The position numbers were made by a program, and so were the translations under genes. A stretch of DNA of 64,000 bases. Source: an uncultured Clostridia bacterium. Lineage in GTDB: Bacteria > Bacillota > Clostridia > TANB77 > CAG-508. Numbering within the stretch: the stretch's first letter is position 1; each line of letters opens with the position of its first letter. The stretch covers positions 94,180 through 158,179 of the forward strand of contig CAMMZC010000001.1 of NCBI GenBank assembly GCA_946529215.1, given 5' to 3'. The notes under the pieces were generated by a model. That model was not told the origin of the DNA, did not search any database, and saw only the letters and a list, made by a program, of their open reading frames with translations. Positions 17,398-26,398 of this stretch are shown here, one piece after another.

Positions 17398-17841
17398 TCA
17401 CTCATTATCAAATTTACAATATCCATTATTTCTGTAACAATTATTATTTATCAAACAAACAAATAAACCAACAAAGCTTAAAAAATTCAGTATTAAACCA
17501 AATCCGAAAACTCCTATTAGTAAAGCCGAAACTATTGCCCCTGTAGCTAAAGTATCAATAAATGTTAATGCTAAAAAAGAAGTAACTAATGTTACAAATC
17601 CACCTATGCCTAGGCATCTTCCGTATTCACACATAGCGCCTTTAGTTTCTTTTTTGCTTTCAAAAGCCGCTGTTATATATAATAATATTAAAGTAATTAT
17701 TGCAAATATTATTCCAATTAAAAGGGGAACTCCTACAACTCCTGCTGCAATTGTTCCTGCAAAAAATAGTGCTCCTATTACTACACCTAATATTACTGCA
17801 ATAACAACTGGTAATATACATACATTATAATTCTTACACAT
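17398..17841 (-). CDS. Small polytopic membrane protein, unknown function
   Basis: A 147-residue protein with four membrane segments (about 8-33, 36-60, 74-98, 102-132) and a Cys-containing N-terminus (MCKNYNVC) and C-terminus (NNNCYRNNGYCKF). Short Lys/Glu loop between helices two and three. I do not recognise the family. It stands alone with its own terminator and is separated from spoIIE by the 173-bp inverted-repeat element. The RBS TAGGAGTTGAG lies before ATG 17841. Confidence 0.65.
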   Translation of the reverse strand: MCKNYNVCILPVVIAVILGVVIGALFFAGTIAAGVVGVPLLIGIIFAIITLILLYITAAFESKKETKGAMCEYGRCLGIGGFVTLVTSFLALTFIDTLATGAIVSALLIGVFGFGLILNFLSFVGLFVCLINNNCYRNNGYCKFDNE

Positions 17842-17936
17842 CTTTTCTCAACTCCTACTATAGACATAGTTTTGTTGTCTATAATATATAGTATGAAAAA
17901 GATATAATATTGTTACTTAAAATATTTATTTAATAG

Positions 17937-18109
17937 AAAATACAAGTATTTTGAAGAATAATTTAGCTAACTTCATAGGTTAAAAATTCTTAATAATTTT
18001 GCAAGGGAATCTAAAAACAAAATTTTTTTAGGGTGCTTGCAAAATTAATTAGAATTTTTTAGCGTTAAATGAAAGTTACCTAAGATTATTCAAAAAATAC
18101 TTGTATTTT
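17937..18109. repeat. 173-bp inverted-repeat element (MITE-like or large hairpin)
   Basis: The ends 17937-17952 (AAAATACAAGTATTTT) and 18094-18109 are perfect 16-bp inverted repeats, and similarity continues inward with interruptions; a second strong stem (AATTTTGCAAG, 17995-18005, with its complement 18035-18045) sits in the middle. Each arm contains one copy of a 30-base motif also seen at 11511-11540. It fills the gap between spoIIE and the small membrane protein gene and could also terminate spoIIE transcription. Confidence 0.65.
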
Positions 18110-18112
18110 CGA

Positions 18113-20554
18113 TTATATATTATCTTTTTTTACAATTTTAAATGTAAGCACACTCATATCATCTTTTATTTTCCCATAATTATTGTCAACTGCCTCATTT
18201 AGCACAATATCTGCGCATTTTTGTGGATTGTTTGTTTCCATATCTTCTAGCAAATATTTAACCCAAAGAGCTTTATTTTTATACTCTACATTTGAATCTA
18301 CAATTCCGTCACTACACATTACAACTACTTCTTCGCTTTCAATTTTTCTTTCTATAATTTCTTTGCTAATATTTTTTACTATTCCTGTTGGCAAACTTGC
18401 AGATTTAATAATCTGAACTTTTTTCTTATTTTTAACATAAGTTGGTGCACAACCTGCTTTTATAAACTCAATATTGCCTTTAAATAAATCTACAATTGCA
18501 ACATCTAAAGTTGCATATACATCTTGCGAAACATTTAATAAATTTGTATTTATTAAATCTATTGATGATTCTTTATTAAATCCTGTATTTAAAAGTTTTT
18601 GTAGCATATTAGTTACAATTTGGCTACTCTTTTTTGCATCTTCTCCTGATCCCATTCCGTCACTAATTGCTAAAAGATATTTTCCATCTTGTAATTTGGT
18701 GTATAATAAACTATCTCCAGATACCTTATTTCCATCTTTTATTGCAATTGCTTGTCCTATTTCTATTGAATATTTATCTGCAGATTTGTATACTATTTTT
18801 TCTGTTTTTTGTGCTTCTATTTGTTCTTTTTGTGCTAGCTCTAATTTGTCATTTAAAGTTTTTTCTAAAATTTTCAAAATAAACTCTGATATATTCTTTT
18901 TGCTTGTTTTTTCTATATAAAGTTCAACTGTTATTCTTTCATCTTCACCTTTTTTTATAGCAATATCTTGCAACAGTATTTCCTTTTCTTTTAGTAAAAT
19001 AGAAATTTCTTCTTTTTCCTTTAAAAATGTGTCTTCATCTGTTAAAGTCTCTTTTTTCAAATCTTCCGCAATTGCAGAAATTGCTTTTGATACACCATTT
19101 AGTTGACTTCCAACATTTTTCTTTTCTTCTTTTAGTTTTTTTGCCCAAATAAAGTTCATCTTGCTAATTCTATAAGCAGAATTTATTGCTCTAGTCATTT
19201 TATGAACTTCTTCTTTTATAGGTCTTTCATCATCATCGAATCCTACTATATAATTATTATTTTTTGCAAATATATCTATTAAATCTTCTTCTTTTATAAA
19301 TTGTTTTTTTAATAACTCTTCAAATATTTCGTTTACAATTTCTCCTTCAACATTTGAAATATTGTCATATAATATGTTATCTTCTAGAGCTTCAGTAGAA
19401 TTCAAAAGTTCTGTGATAAATATTTGCTTATTATTTTCTTTTATTTCTTCTTTCTTTTCTGTCTCATCTACATAAGAATTTGCCATTTGTTCAACAGCTT
19501 CTGACATATTTTTTAGTTTTTCAATAGTTTCTTTACTCTTATCTAATCCTCTATTTGTAGCAACAGGTAAAAATGGTTTGTCTCCAATTATATTTTCAAT
19601 ATCTAATCTAATACTCTTTGGAACAGCAAGAAGTCCAATTCCTGCAATCAATATTTCTTTAAATACAATTAAGTTCTCTACTCCACCATTTGATAAATAT
19701 GTAAGCAAAATATCTCCTAATACAAAGCCTACTATAACACCTATTTTACCAAATCTATTTAAAACACCTGCAATTAGGCCAGATATTGCATAAGCTGCAA
19801 TTGTTGTAGGTTCATTTCCTGATATTATTCCAAGAGTAACTCCTATTGTTACTCCAGAAGTAGCTCCAACAAGCATTCCATTTTTCCAACCTAAAACTAA
19901 AACCATAAATATTGAAATTATATTTCTTATAGAAAAACCAAATATTTGTAATTTTCCCAAACAACATACAGCTATTGTTAGCAAAACACTTGCGCCCATT
20001 ATTTCTTCTAATGCAAATGCCTTTTTCTTATTAAATTCTAAAATTACAGTTATTGAGTTTACAAAAATTTTATATAAAATAAATGTAAGCATTGACATAG
20101 CAATTGCCACAAAAATATCATATAGCAAAAATCCCGAAATTATGGCTTTAAATAATCCTACAATTAAAGAAGCTATGAATATTCTTCTTCCTAGTTTTAT
20201 TTTTTCATTTCTGCTTTCTTCATTATATTTTGGTTCTCTTATAAAAAAGCTTGCAAAAAATATTAGAGTGGTAATTATATATGGAAGAATTGCTCCCCAT
20301 CCACAACCTATTATATTTCCTATTAAACCTAGCACAAGAACTATAATTATTGGAATTTCATTTGCTCCAACTGCTACAACCATTGCTAAGCTTGCTGGAG
20401 ATATAGGCTGTCCAAGTCCTATACTAGAAACCATTAGAGTAATTATATATAATACTATATATTTTTTTGATATTGCATTGGTTAATATACTTTTCTTTTT
20501 GATAGTTTCTTCTTTTGTATCACTTTGTTTATCTTCTTGAATGTTTTGAAACAC
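18113..20554 (-). CDS. spoIIE: Stage II sporulation protein E (PP2C phosphatase)
   Basis: An 813-residue protein that dephosphorylates SpoIIAA and so activates sigma-F in the forespore. The N-terminal half (about 30-335) has some ten membrane segments, the middle (about 340-590) is helical and charged as in the FtsZ-interacting region, and the C-terminal PP2C domain (about 595-813) shows SDGMGSG (about 631-637), CSDGIVDS near 746 and KDDMSVL near 798. Length matches B. subtilis SpoIIE. RBS GAGGTGG precedes the GTG start at 20554. It points to an endospore former. Confidence 0.95.
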   Translation of the reverse strand: MFQNIQEDKQSDTKEETIKKKSILTNAISKKYIVLYIITLMVSSIGLGQPISPASLAMVVAVGANEIPIIIVLVLGLIGNIIGCGWGAILPYIITTLIFFASFFIREPKYNEESRNEKIKLGRRIFIASLIVGLFKAIISGFLLYDIFVAIAMSMLTFILYKIFVNSITVILEFNKKKAFALEEIMGASVLLTIAVCCLGKLQIFGFSIRNIISIFMVLVLGWKNGMLVGATSGVTIGVTLGIISGNEPTTIAAYAISGLIAGVLNRFGKIGVIVGFVLGDILLTYLSNGGVENLIVFKEILIAGIGLLAVPKSIRLDIENIIGDKPFLPVATNRGLDKSKETIEKLKNMSEAVEQMANSYVDETEKKEEIKENNKQIFITELLNSTEALEDNILYDNISNVEGEIVNEIFEELLKKQFIKEEDLIDIFAKNNNYIVGFDDDERPIKEEVHKMTRAINSAYRISKMNFIWAKKLKEEKKNVGSQLNGVSKAISAIAEDLKKETLTDEDTFLKEKEEISILLKEKEILLQDIAIKKGEDERITVELYIEKTSKKNISEFILKILEKTLNDKLELAQKEQIEAQKTEKIVYKSADKYSIEIGQAIAIKDGNKVSGDSLLYTKLQDGKYLLAISDGMGSGEDAKKSSQIVTNMLQKLLNTGFNKESSIDLINTNLLNVSQDVYATLDVAIVDLFKGNIEFIKAGCAPTYVKNKKKVQIIKSASLPTGIVKNISKEIIERKIESEEVVVMCSDGIVDSNVEYKNKALWVKYLLEDMETNNPQKCADIVLNEAVDNNYGKIKDDMSVLTFKIVKKDNI

Positions 20555-20805
20555 TTTTAAACCACCTCGTCTTTTTTTAAGTTCTTGTTGCTTTACACTT
20601 TATTTTTTATTTAAATTATATGTTTTTCAATTTTGTAACACTATTTTATCACTCGTTTTTTGAAATGTTTGTCTTTTTTTGTATGCTACTTAAAAAAAGT
20701 TTTCTACATATATTGACCATATTTTTTTATTTTCTTTTTTTATCTTTTTCTTGCAATTTTTATTTTATTACATTTTGTCAGAAATTACAATATTTTTTAG
20801 AAAAA

Positions 20806-20844
20806 ATGATTCTGATTTTATAAAAATTTAAAAATCAGAACCAT
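20806..20844 (-). terminator. Terminator of the CobW-family gene
   Basis: Arms 20806-20819 and 20831-20844 (14 bp, one G-T pair) with an 11-base loop; the minus strand continues TTTTTTCTAAAAAA. It begins 10 bases after the stop codon. Confidence 0.8.
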
Positions 20845-20853
20845 CTATTTCTA

Positions 20854-22044
20854 TTAATGGCAATCTTCCATTTCATTTATAATCGCGTCTTTATCCATAT
20901 TTCTTCCAATAAATACAAGCTTAACCATTCTGTCTCCAACTTCTTCGTCCCAGTCTTTCATAATTTCTGGTTCTTGCTCAATCATTTGTTTTAGTTCATT
21001 TTCTGGAGCTGATGCAATCCAATAACCTGTTTGAGAAAGTTGCATTTGTTTGCCTGCTTGCTCAAATAAATATGACATATCATAATCATTTGCAAACCAA
21101 ACTAAACCTTTGCATCTAATAACTGTTTTCGGAAATCTATCATTTACAAATTCTTCAAATTTTTGCTCATTAAGTGGTTTTCTTGATGTATATACAAATG
21201 TGGAAATACCATATTCTTCTGCTTCTCCCTCATCATGATGGTGGTGATGATGATGTTCGTGATCATCTTCGTCATGGTGTTGTTCATCATGCTCTTGTTC
21301 TTCTTCATCTTTTTCTAATTCTTTAATCCAACCTGCAGATGATGAAATTTTTTCAAAATCGAAATTGTTTGTATTTATTACTTCTCCAACATCAACTTTT
21401 GCATAATTTGTTTCTATTATTTTTGCTGTAGGTTGAAGTGCTTTTATAACTTTCTTAACCTCAGCAAGTTGCTCTGGTGTTACTTCATCAACTTTGTTTA
21501 AAACAATTACATTGCAAAACTCAATTTGTTGAATTAATAAGTTTTCTATATCTTCTTCATCAATATCTTCTTTAACTAGATCTTCTCCACATCCAAATTC
21601 TGTAGCTAAACGTAACGCATCTACAACAGTAACTACATTATCTAATCTACAAATTGGAGGTAATCCATATTGCTCCATTGAGCTAGATAACATTGTTATT
21701 GTTTGAGCAATTGGAAGTGGCTCACAAATTCCACTTGCTTCTATTAAGATATAGTCAAATTTTCTTGTTTTTAAAATATCTACTATTTGTTTCATTAAAT
21801 CTTCTTTTAATGTACAACAAATACATCCATTAGATAGTGGTACAACATTTCCTTTGTCTTCTTCTTGAATAAATCCTCCTGTCTGAATTAATTTTGCATC
21901 AATATTAACTTCTCCTATGTCATTTACAATTACTGCTACTTTGTAGCCTTCTTGATTTGTTAATATGTGATTCATTAGAGTGGTTTTACCAGCTCCTAAA
22001 TATCCTGTAAGTATTGTTATTGGTACTAATTTTAATTGTTCCAT
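20854..22044 (-). CDS. CobW/G3E-family metal-trafficking GTPase with His-rich loop
   Basis: A 396-residue G3E GTPase. Walker A GYLGAGKTT (about 14-22), the family CxCC metal site GCICC (about 73-77), NKVD at about 182-185, and a loop HDEQHHDEDDHEHHHHHHHD near 255-275 that would bind zinc or a related metal. The C-terminal CobW_C domain (about 285-380) is complete. Such proteins insert or deliver zinc, cobalt or nickel; which metal is not determined. It is monocistronic, with its own terminator, and no Zur-type operator is obvious. Confidence 0.88.
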   Translation of the reverse strand: MEQLKLVPITILTGYLGAGKTTLMNHILTNQEGYKVAVIVNDIGEVNIDAKLIQTGGFIQEEDKGNVVPLSNGCICCTLKEDLMKQIVDILKTRKFDYILIEASGICEPLPIAQTITMLSSSMEQYGLPPICRLDNVVTVVDALRLATEFGCGEDLVKEDIDEEDIENLLIQQIEFCNVIVLNKVDEVTPEQLAEVKKVIKALQPTAKIIETNYAKVDVGEVINTNNFDFEKISSSAGWIKELEKDEEEQEHDEQHHDEDDHEHHHHHHHDEGEAEEYGISTFVYTSRKPLNEQKFEEFVNDRFPKTVIRCKGLVWFANDYDMSYLFEQAGKQMQLSQTGYWIASAPENELKQMIEQEPEIMKDWDEEVGDRMVKLVFIGRNMDKDAIINEMEDCH

Positions 22045-22087
22045 TTTTATTCTTCCTTTCCTTTATTTAAAATTTATTTTAAAAGTA

Positions 22088-22115
22088 TTGTATTTTTTCT
22101 AAAATATGTTATAAT
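22088..22115 (+). promoter_or_regulatory. Promoter of the putative antitoxin RNA
   Basis: TTGTAT (22088-22093), 16-base spacer, TATAAT (22110-22115) on the plus strand; predicted start near 22122. Confidence 0.65.
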
Positions 22116-22121
22116 ATATTT

Positions 22122-22213
22122 ATAGGAAACAAGAGCCACATATGTGGTTGCCTTGTAAAATAAGTGTTAAAACACATCTAAAACAAGGGTTGGTTTACAG
22201 ATGTGTTTTTTTA
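22122..22213 (+). ncRNA. Putative type I antitoxin RNA, antisense to the toxin mRNA end
   Basis: A short transcript is predicted from the promoter at 22088-22115 to a hairpin with arms ACACATCT (22172-22179) and AGATGTGT (22199-22206) followed by TTTTTTTATTTTT. Its 3' part is complementary to the end of the toxin coding region and its mRNA tail, the layout of TxpA/RatA-type loci. Near the 5' end CCACATATGTGG is self-complementary, and ATGTGGTTGCC also occurs in the toxin leader. No ORF with a ribosome site was seen in it. Confidence 0.6.
22171..22213. terminator. Bidirectional terminator shared by toxin and antitoxin transcripts
   Basis: The 8-9 bp stem (22171-22179 with 22199-22207) is followed by a T-run on the plus strand; on the minus strand the same stem is followed by TTTTAACACTTATTTT. 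The toxin stop codon lies inside the loop. Confidence 0.7.
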
Positions 22214-22338
22214 TTTTTGTTAGATGCTCTATTTGTTATTAATAATAATATGCAAAGTATTATAATAATTGCAACTAGGGCAATATTTATGTACATTTGC
22301 ATATATATAATTGCGATTAATATTTCATCTATTTCCAT
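22195..22338 (-). CDS. Putative type I toxin, 47-residue membrane peptide
   Basis: ATG 22338 follows a strong GGAGGTGACGCAT site. The peptide begins MEIDEILIAIIYMQMY, has one long hydrophobic segment (about 16-36) and ends with a basic tail RASNKNKKTHL, like holin-like type I toxins of Firmicutes. It has a promoter (22419-22447) and a roughly 75-base leader containing AATCTCTTGATTGG-type pairing near the ribosome site. The convergent antisense RNA overlaps its 3' end. Toxicity is inferred from layout and size, not from recognised homology. Confidence 0.65.
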   Translation of the reverse strand: MEIDEILIAIIYMQMYINIALVAIIIILCILLLITNRASNKNKKTHL

Positions 22339-22418
22339 ATGCGTCACCTCCAATCTCTTGATTGGATATCAAGGTCTTTGGCAACCACATCTGCTTATTC
22401 TCATTTCCTATAAAGAAT

Positions 22419-22447
22419 AGTATATCATAACTACAACTGTTTGTCCA
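22419..22447 (-). promoter_or_regulatory. Promoter of the putative toxin
   Basis: TGGACA (22442-22447), 17-base spacer and TATACT (22419-22424) on the minus strand; start near 22413. Confidence 0.65.
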
Positions 22448-22456
22448 CCAAAAGAT

Positions 22457-22473
22457 TTCGACATAATTCGACA
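22457..22473 (-). promoter_or_regulatory. Two Spo0A-type boxes upstream of the toxin promoter
   Basis: TGTCGAA occurs twice on the minus strand (22467-22473 and 22457-22463), 10 bases apart, beginning 9 bases upstream of the -35 element. Each is a 7 of 7 match to the 0A-box core. Confidence 0.5.
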
Positions 22474-22484
22474 TTGGCTATAAA

Positions 22485-22835
22485 TCATTTTACTTGCAAT
22501 ATTATTTTTATAATCATACACATTATAAATAATATAATTGCACTTATAATTAAAGCTATTCCTTTTTTTGAATTACTATTTTCTTTATTCCTTATATTCA
22601 ATATAATTCCAATAAATAATAATAATGGACACACTAAAAAACCCATAATTGTGATTATTGCATACATACGCAAATTCGTGGTTATTCTTTCATTTATTGT
22701 ATAATTATTTAGATTTTCTGAATCCTCTCTACGTATTATTAAATCTTCTGGATTATTAGCTCCATATACAATAGATGGAGTAATCATAAAAAACAATAAT
22801 AGTATTATCATTGTTATAAATAATAATCTATCCAT
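22485..22835 (-). CDS. Small membrane protein coupled to mutS, unknown function
   Basis: A 116-residue protein: a signal-like N-terminal helix (about 4-25), a polar loop with INERITTN, then two membrane segments (about 58-80 and 92-112). The start ATG overlaps the mutS stop (TAATG), so it is translationally coupled to mutS as the last gene of the miaB operon. I do not recognise the family. Confidence 0.6.
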   Translation of the reverse strand: MDRLLFITMIILLLFFMITPSIVYGANNPEDLIIRREDSENLNNYTINERITTNLRMYAIITIMGFLVCPLLLFIGIILNIRNKENSNSKKGIALIISAIILFIMCMIIKIILQVK

Positions 22836-25462
22836 TATTTCATCTTCTCCTTAATTCTAACAAGCGTGTTTAATGCATCAATAGGTGTTAATTCATTTAA
22901 ATTAACCTTATCAAGTTCTTGTGCAATTTCAGCTAGCTTGTAGTTAAACATATCAAATTGCCCTTCGACTTGTTTTTTATTTTCTTTTTCTAAATTTTTT
23001 CCATTTAATACACTTTTTCTTTCAATAGTTCTTAAAATCTGATTTGCTCTTGTTGTAACATCTTTTGGAACTCCTGCAAGGCGAGCTACGTGTATTCCAT
23101 AGCTTTCGTCTGTTCCACCTCTTACAATTTTACGTAAAAATATGATGTCTTCTCCTTTTTCTTTAACAGCTATTGAATAATTTTTTATTCCTTCTTGCTT
23201 TTCTTCTAAATCTATTAATTCATGATAATGTGTTGCAAATAAAGTTTTTGCTCCACACTTTTGTTTATCTGCAATAAATTCTGCAACTGCCCAAGCAATT
23301 GAAAGTCCATCAAATGTAGAAGTTCCTCTTCCAATTTCATCAAGTATAACTAAGCTATTTGCTGTTGCTTCTTTCAAGATTGTTGCAACTTCCATCATCT
23401 CTACCATAAATGTACTTTGTCCCATACTTAAATCATCTGATGCTCCAACTCTTGTAAAAATCTTATCTACTACTCCAATTTTTGCAGAACTTGCTGGAAC
23501 AAAGCTTCCAACTTGCGCCATTAAAGTAATTAAAGCTACTTGCCTCATATATGTAGATTTTCCTGCCATATTTGGACCTGTAATTATTGAAACTCTATTG
23601 TCTGATTTATCTAAATATGTATCATTTGAAATGAATTCTCCTTGTGGTAACATTTTTTCAATTACAGGATGTCTTCCTTCTCTTATATCTATTACTCCTG
23701 AATCTGTTACTTCTGGCATACAATAATTCATATCTTCTGCAACCTGTGCAAAAGATGTAATTACATCTAAAGTAGAAATAATTTCTGCAGATTTTTGAAG
23801 TCTTTTTACATTTGAAGCAATCTCTTTTCTAATTTTATCAAATGCTTCAAGTTCAAGTTTTATAACCTTTTCTTCTGCTCCAAGAATTTGATTTTCAAGA
23901 TTTTTAAGTTCTTCTGTTATATATCTTTCTCCATTTGTTAAAGTTTGTTTTCTAATATATGAATCAGGTACCATATTTTTGTATGTATTTGTAACCTCAA
24001 TATAATATCCGAAAACTTTATTGAAGCCTACTTTTAAAGACTTTATTCCTGTTGCCTCTTTTTCTCTTGCTTCTAGTTCCATAAGCCATGTTTTTCCATC
24101 TGTAGTAGCTTTTTTTAGAGTATCTATTTCATCATTATACCCAAGTTTTATATATCCTCCATCTTTTGTAACCATTGGTGGATCATCTACTATAGATTTT
24201 TCTACTAATTCATAAATATCTTGTAATTCATCTAAATTTTCATATAGTTCTTTTAGAAGTGGTGACTGACAATTTGACAATACTTTTTTTACATCAGGTA
24301 ATTTGCTTAATGAATTTTTTAAAGTTATCATATCTCTTGGAGTTCCATTTCCATAAGCCATTTTTCCTGCTAAACGCTCAATGTCATAGACCTTTTTTAA
24401 ATTTTCTACAACATCACCTCTAAGAATAATGTCATCTTTTAGCTCTTTTACTCCATCAAGTCTTCTATTTATTTCTGTAATATCAATTAAAGGGTCATTT
24501 AGCCATCTTCTTAAAAGTCTTCCTCCCATTGATGTCGAAGTTTTATCCAAAACCCAAAGAAGAGTTCCTTTTTTAGATTTGTCTCTCATTTTTTCTGTTA
24601 TTTCAAGGTTTCTTCTTGCATTAATATCAAGTGACATATATCTTGAAATTGAATATATTGTAATTTTATTTATATGATCTAGACTAGTCATTTGAGTTTG
24701 TGTTAAGTATTCTGTTAATGCATTTATTGCACATATTGCAAGTATTTTGTCATCTAAATCTGTTAAAGTATTTCCTTTTACATCTTGAAGATTGAATCTT
24801 AATTTTGTAATCTCTGCATCATCTTTAAAAAATTCATCTTTAAAATTACTTATATAACTTGCAGGAAATCTTGTCTTTATTTTGCTAAGTTCTTCTGTGG
24901 AATCTGCCATCATTTTGTTTATAATTATTTCTGATGGTGCAAATCTTGAAATTTCATCTAATAATAAGGCAAAATTATTTGTTTCTTTTATTTGACTTGC
25001 ATAAAATTCTCCTGTTGAAATATCACTTACAGCAATGCCAAAATATATTCCTGTTTTGTATATTGCCATTATATAATTGTTTTTTCTTTCTTCAAGCATA
25101 TTTGATTCAACTACAGTTCCTGGAGTTACAATTTTAATAACTCCACGTTTTACAATCCCTTTTGTAGTTTTGGGGTCTTCTAGTTGCTCACATATTGCTA
25201 CTTTATACCCTTTTGCGATTAGTCTTGCAATATAGGTTTCTGCTGCATGATGCGGAATTCCACACATTGGAGCTCTTTCTTCTAATCCGCAATCTTTGCC
25301 TGTAAGTGTAAGTTCAAGCTCTCTTGAAACTTGTATCGCGTCATCAAAAAACATTTCATAAAAATCGCCTAGTCTATAAAATAATACACAATCTTGATAT
25401 TGTTCTTTTGTTTCTAAATATCTTTGCATCATTGGTGAACATTTTTCTTTGTCTATATTCAT
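22835..25462 (-). CDS. mutS: DNA mismatch repair protein MutS
   Basis: An 875-residue MutS1 that recognises mispairs. I start at ATG 25462, where AAAGGA stands 8 bases upstream. The mismatch-binding domain has FYEMF (the Phe-x-Glu motif) near residue 38, followed by connector, lever and clamp domains; the ATPase has Walker A GPNMAGKST (about 610-618), STFMVEM, and DEIGRGTSTFDG. The C-terminal region is present. It lies downstream of four DUF2007-like genes in the miaB operon, while mutL is not in the window. Confidence 0.96.
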   Translation of the reverse strand: MNIDKEKCSPMMQRYLETKEQYQDCVLFYRLGDFYEMFFDDAIQVSRELELTLTGKDCGLEERAPMCGIPHHAAETYIARLIAKGYKVAICEQLEDPKTTKGIVKRGVIKIVTPGTVVESNMLEERKNNYIMAIYKTGIYFGIAVSDISTGEFYASQIKETNNFALLLDEISRFAPSEIIINKMMADSTEELSKIKTRFPASYISNFKDEFFKDDAEITKLRFNLQDVKGNTLTDLDDKILAICAINALTEYLTQTQMTSLDHINKITIYSISRYMSLDINARRNLEITEKMRDKSKKGTLLWVLDKTSTSMGGRLLRRWLNDPLIDITEINRRLDGVKELKDDIILRGDVVENLKKVYDIERLAGKMAYGNGTPRDMITLKNSLSKLPDVKKVLSNCQSPLLKELYENLDELQDIYELVEKSIVDDPPMVTKDGGYIKLGYNDEIDTLKKATTDGKTWLMELEAREKEATGIKSLKVGFNKVFGYYIEVTNTYKNMVPDSYIRKQTLTNGERYITEELKNLENQILGAEEKVIKLELEAFDKIRKEIASNVKRLQKSAEIISTLDVITSFAQVAEDMNYCMPEVTDSGVIDIREGRHPVIEKMLPQGEFISNDTYLDKSDNRVSIITGPNMAGKSTYMRQVALITLMAQVGSFVPASSAKIGVVDKIFTRVGASDDLSMGQSTFMVEMMEVATILKEATANSLVILDEIGRGTSTFDGLSIAWAVAEFIADKQKCGAKTLFATHYHELIDLEEKQEGIKNYSIAVKEKGEDIIFLRKIVRGGTDESYGIHVARLAGVPKDVTTRANQILRTIERKSVLNGKNLEKENKKQVEGQFDMFNYKLAEIAQELDKVNLNELTPIDALNTLVRIKEKMK

Positions 25463-25497
25463 TTTTTGTTCCTTTCTATAAATCAAATAATTCCATT

Positions 25498-25953
25498 TTA
25501 TTTCGTGTTATATAATACAAAAATTATAGTTAGTGCTATAAGTGCAAAGAGTATATATTTCAATATATTATTAACTAAATTGATCCTTTTAGTGTACTTA
25601 TCTTCGCCCTCTTCCTCATCATCTTCAGCATTTACTATGGAATCATTAAAAATATTCTCAGATTCATTGTTCATTTCTTTAGATACATTATCTATTAAAT
25701 CTTGATCATGTCCATAAATAATATCTATGATTTCTTTAATATTCATCGTTTTTTCTAAATCTTCTGCCTTAACATAAATTGTTATTATATAATCTTCTAC
25801 TTTTGTCCATCTTGCTCCTCTTGAAGCTTTTACATATCTTTCTTGAATTTCACACTTATCTTCAAACCAAATATTATTTTTTTGTAATAGTTCTTTTATT
25901 TCATCTATTAATTCTATATTATTTACTATAGTTATTAGTTCTTCTTTTTTCAA
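25498..25953 (-). CDS. DUF2007-like membrane-anchored protein, copy 4
   Basis: A 151-residue member of a four-gene tandem family. The N-terminal domain (about 1-75) has the DUF2007 pattern: an alternating helix-strand start (ELITIVNNIELIDEIKELLQKN), a central strand with SRGARW, and YVKAEDLEKTMNIKEII. An acidic linker (about 95-120, EDDEEEGED) leads to a C-terminal membrane helix (about 130-148) with a very short outside tail. It is the most divergent of the four. Function unknown. Confidence 0.65.
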   Translation of the reverse strand: MKKEELITIVNNIELIDEIKELLQKNNIWFEDKCEIQERYVKASRGARWTKVEDYIITIYVKAEDLEKTMNIKEIIDIIYGHDQDLIDNVSKEMNNESENIFNDSIVNAEDDEEEGEDKYTKRINLVNNILKYILFALIALTIIFVLYNTK

Positions 25954-25982
25954 TATTTCCTCCCGAAAACAATACTCTTTTT

Positions 25983-26384
25983 CTAGTACTGGTTATTTAT
26001 ACTCAGTATAACAATCATTACTAATATTATTAATAAAAGTCCAAATACAAATAGATGTCTAATCATTCCTATTTTTTTATTATATTTATCATTATAATCT
26101 TTTTCTTCTTCTATTTCTTTAAATTCATCTGGTATGGTATCACTTAAATCTTTATCATTTCCATAAATTCCATCTATTATTTCAATCACCTTTAAAGCCC
26201 TGTCTAAATCTTCATCACTTACATATATTGTAGTCATTGCAGAAGTAGCACCATTGGCTATTCTACGATAACTTCCAGCTCCTTCGGTTCTTATTACATA
26301 TGCTATGCCATTTTCTTTTAATAAATCTTTTACTTGGTTTAATAAATATTCACTATTTACAGAAATTAAAGCTTTTTCTTCCAT
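25983..26384 (-). CDS. DUF2007-like membrane-anchored protein, copy 3
   Basis: A 133-residue paralogue. EKALISVNSEYLLNQVKDLL opens the domain, then EGAGSYRRIANG, and IYVSDEDLDRALKVIEII closes it (about 1-70). A charged linker and a C-terminal membrane helix (about 108-128) follow. The GAGSY motif is shared with copies 1 and 2, which argues for duplication and a conserved binding surface. Confidence 0.68.
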   Translation of the reverse strand: MEEKALISVNSEYLLNQVKDLLKENGIAYVIRTEGAGSYRRIANGATSAMTTIYVSDEDLDRALKVIEIIDGIYGNDKDLSDTIPDEFKEIEEEKDYNDKYNKKIGMIRHLFVFGLLLIILVMIVILSINNQY

Positions 26385-26398
26385 TTAGTTTTCCTCCA

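Noticed and set aside
17937..18109. 6S RNA or another known structured RNA
   Set aside because: No recognisable 6S-type bulge or promoter; the perfect ends fit a repeat element better.
21220..21300. ATG/GTG-rich repeat as a regulatory repeat
   Set aside because: It encodes the His/Asp-rich loop of the CobW-family protein.
22142..22420. Plus-strand 92-residue frame across the toxin region
   Set aside because: No ribosome site; it lies over the antitoxin RNA and antisense to the toxin, which has the better signals.
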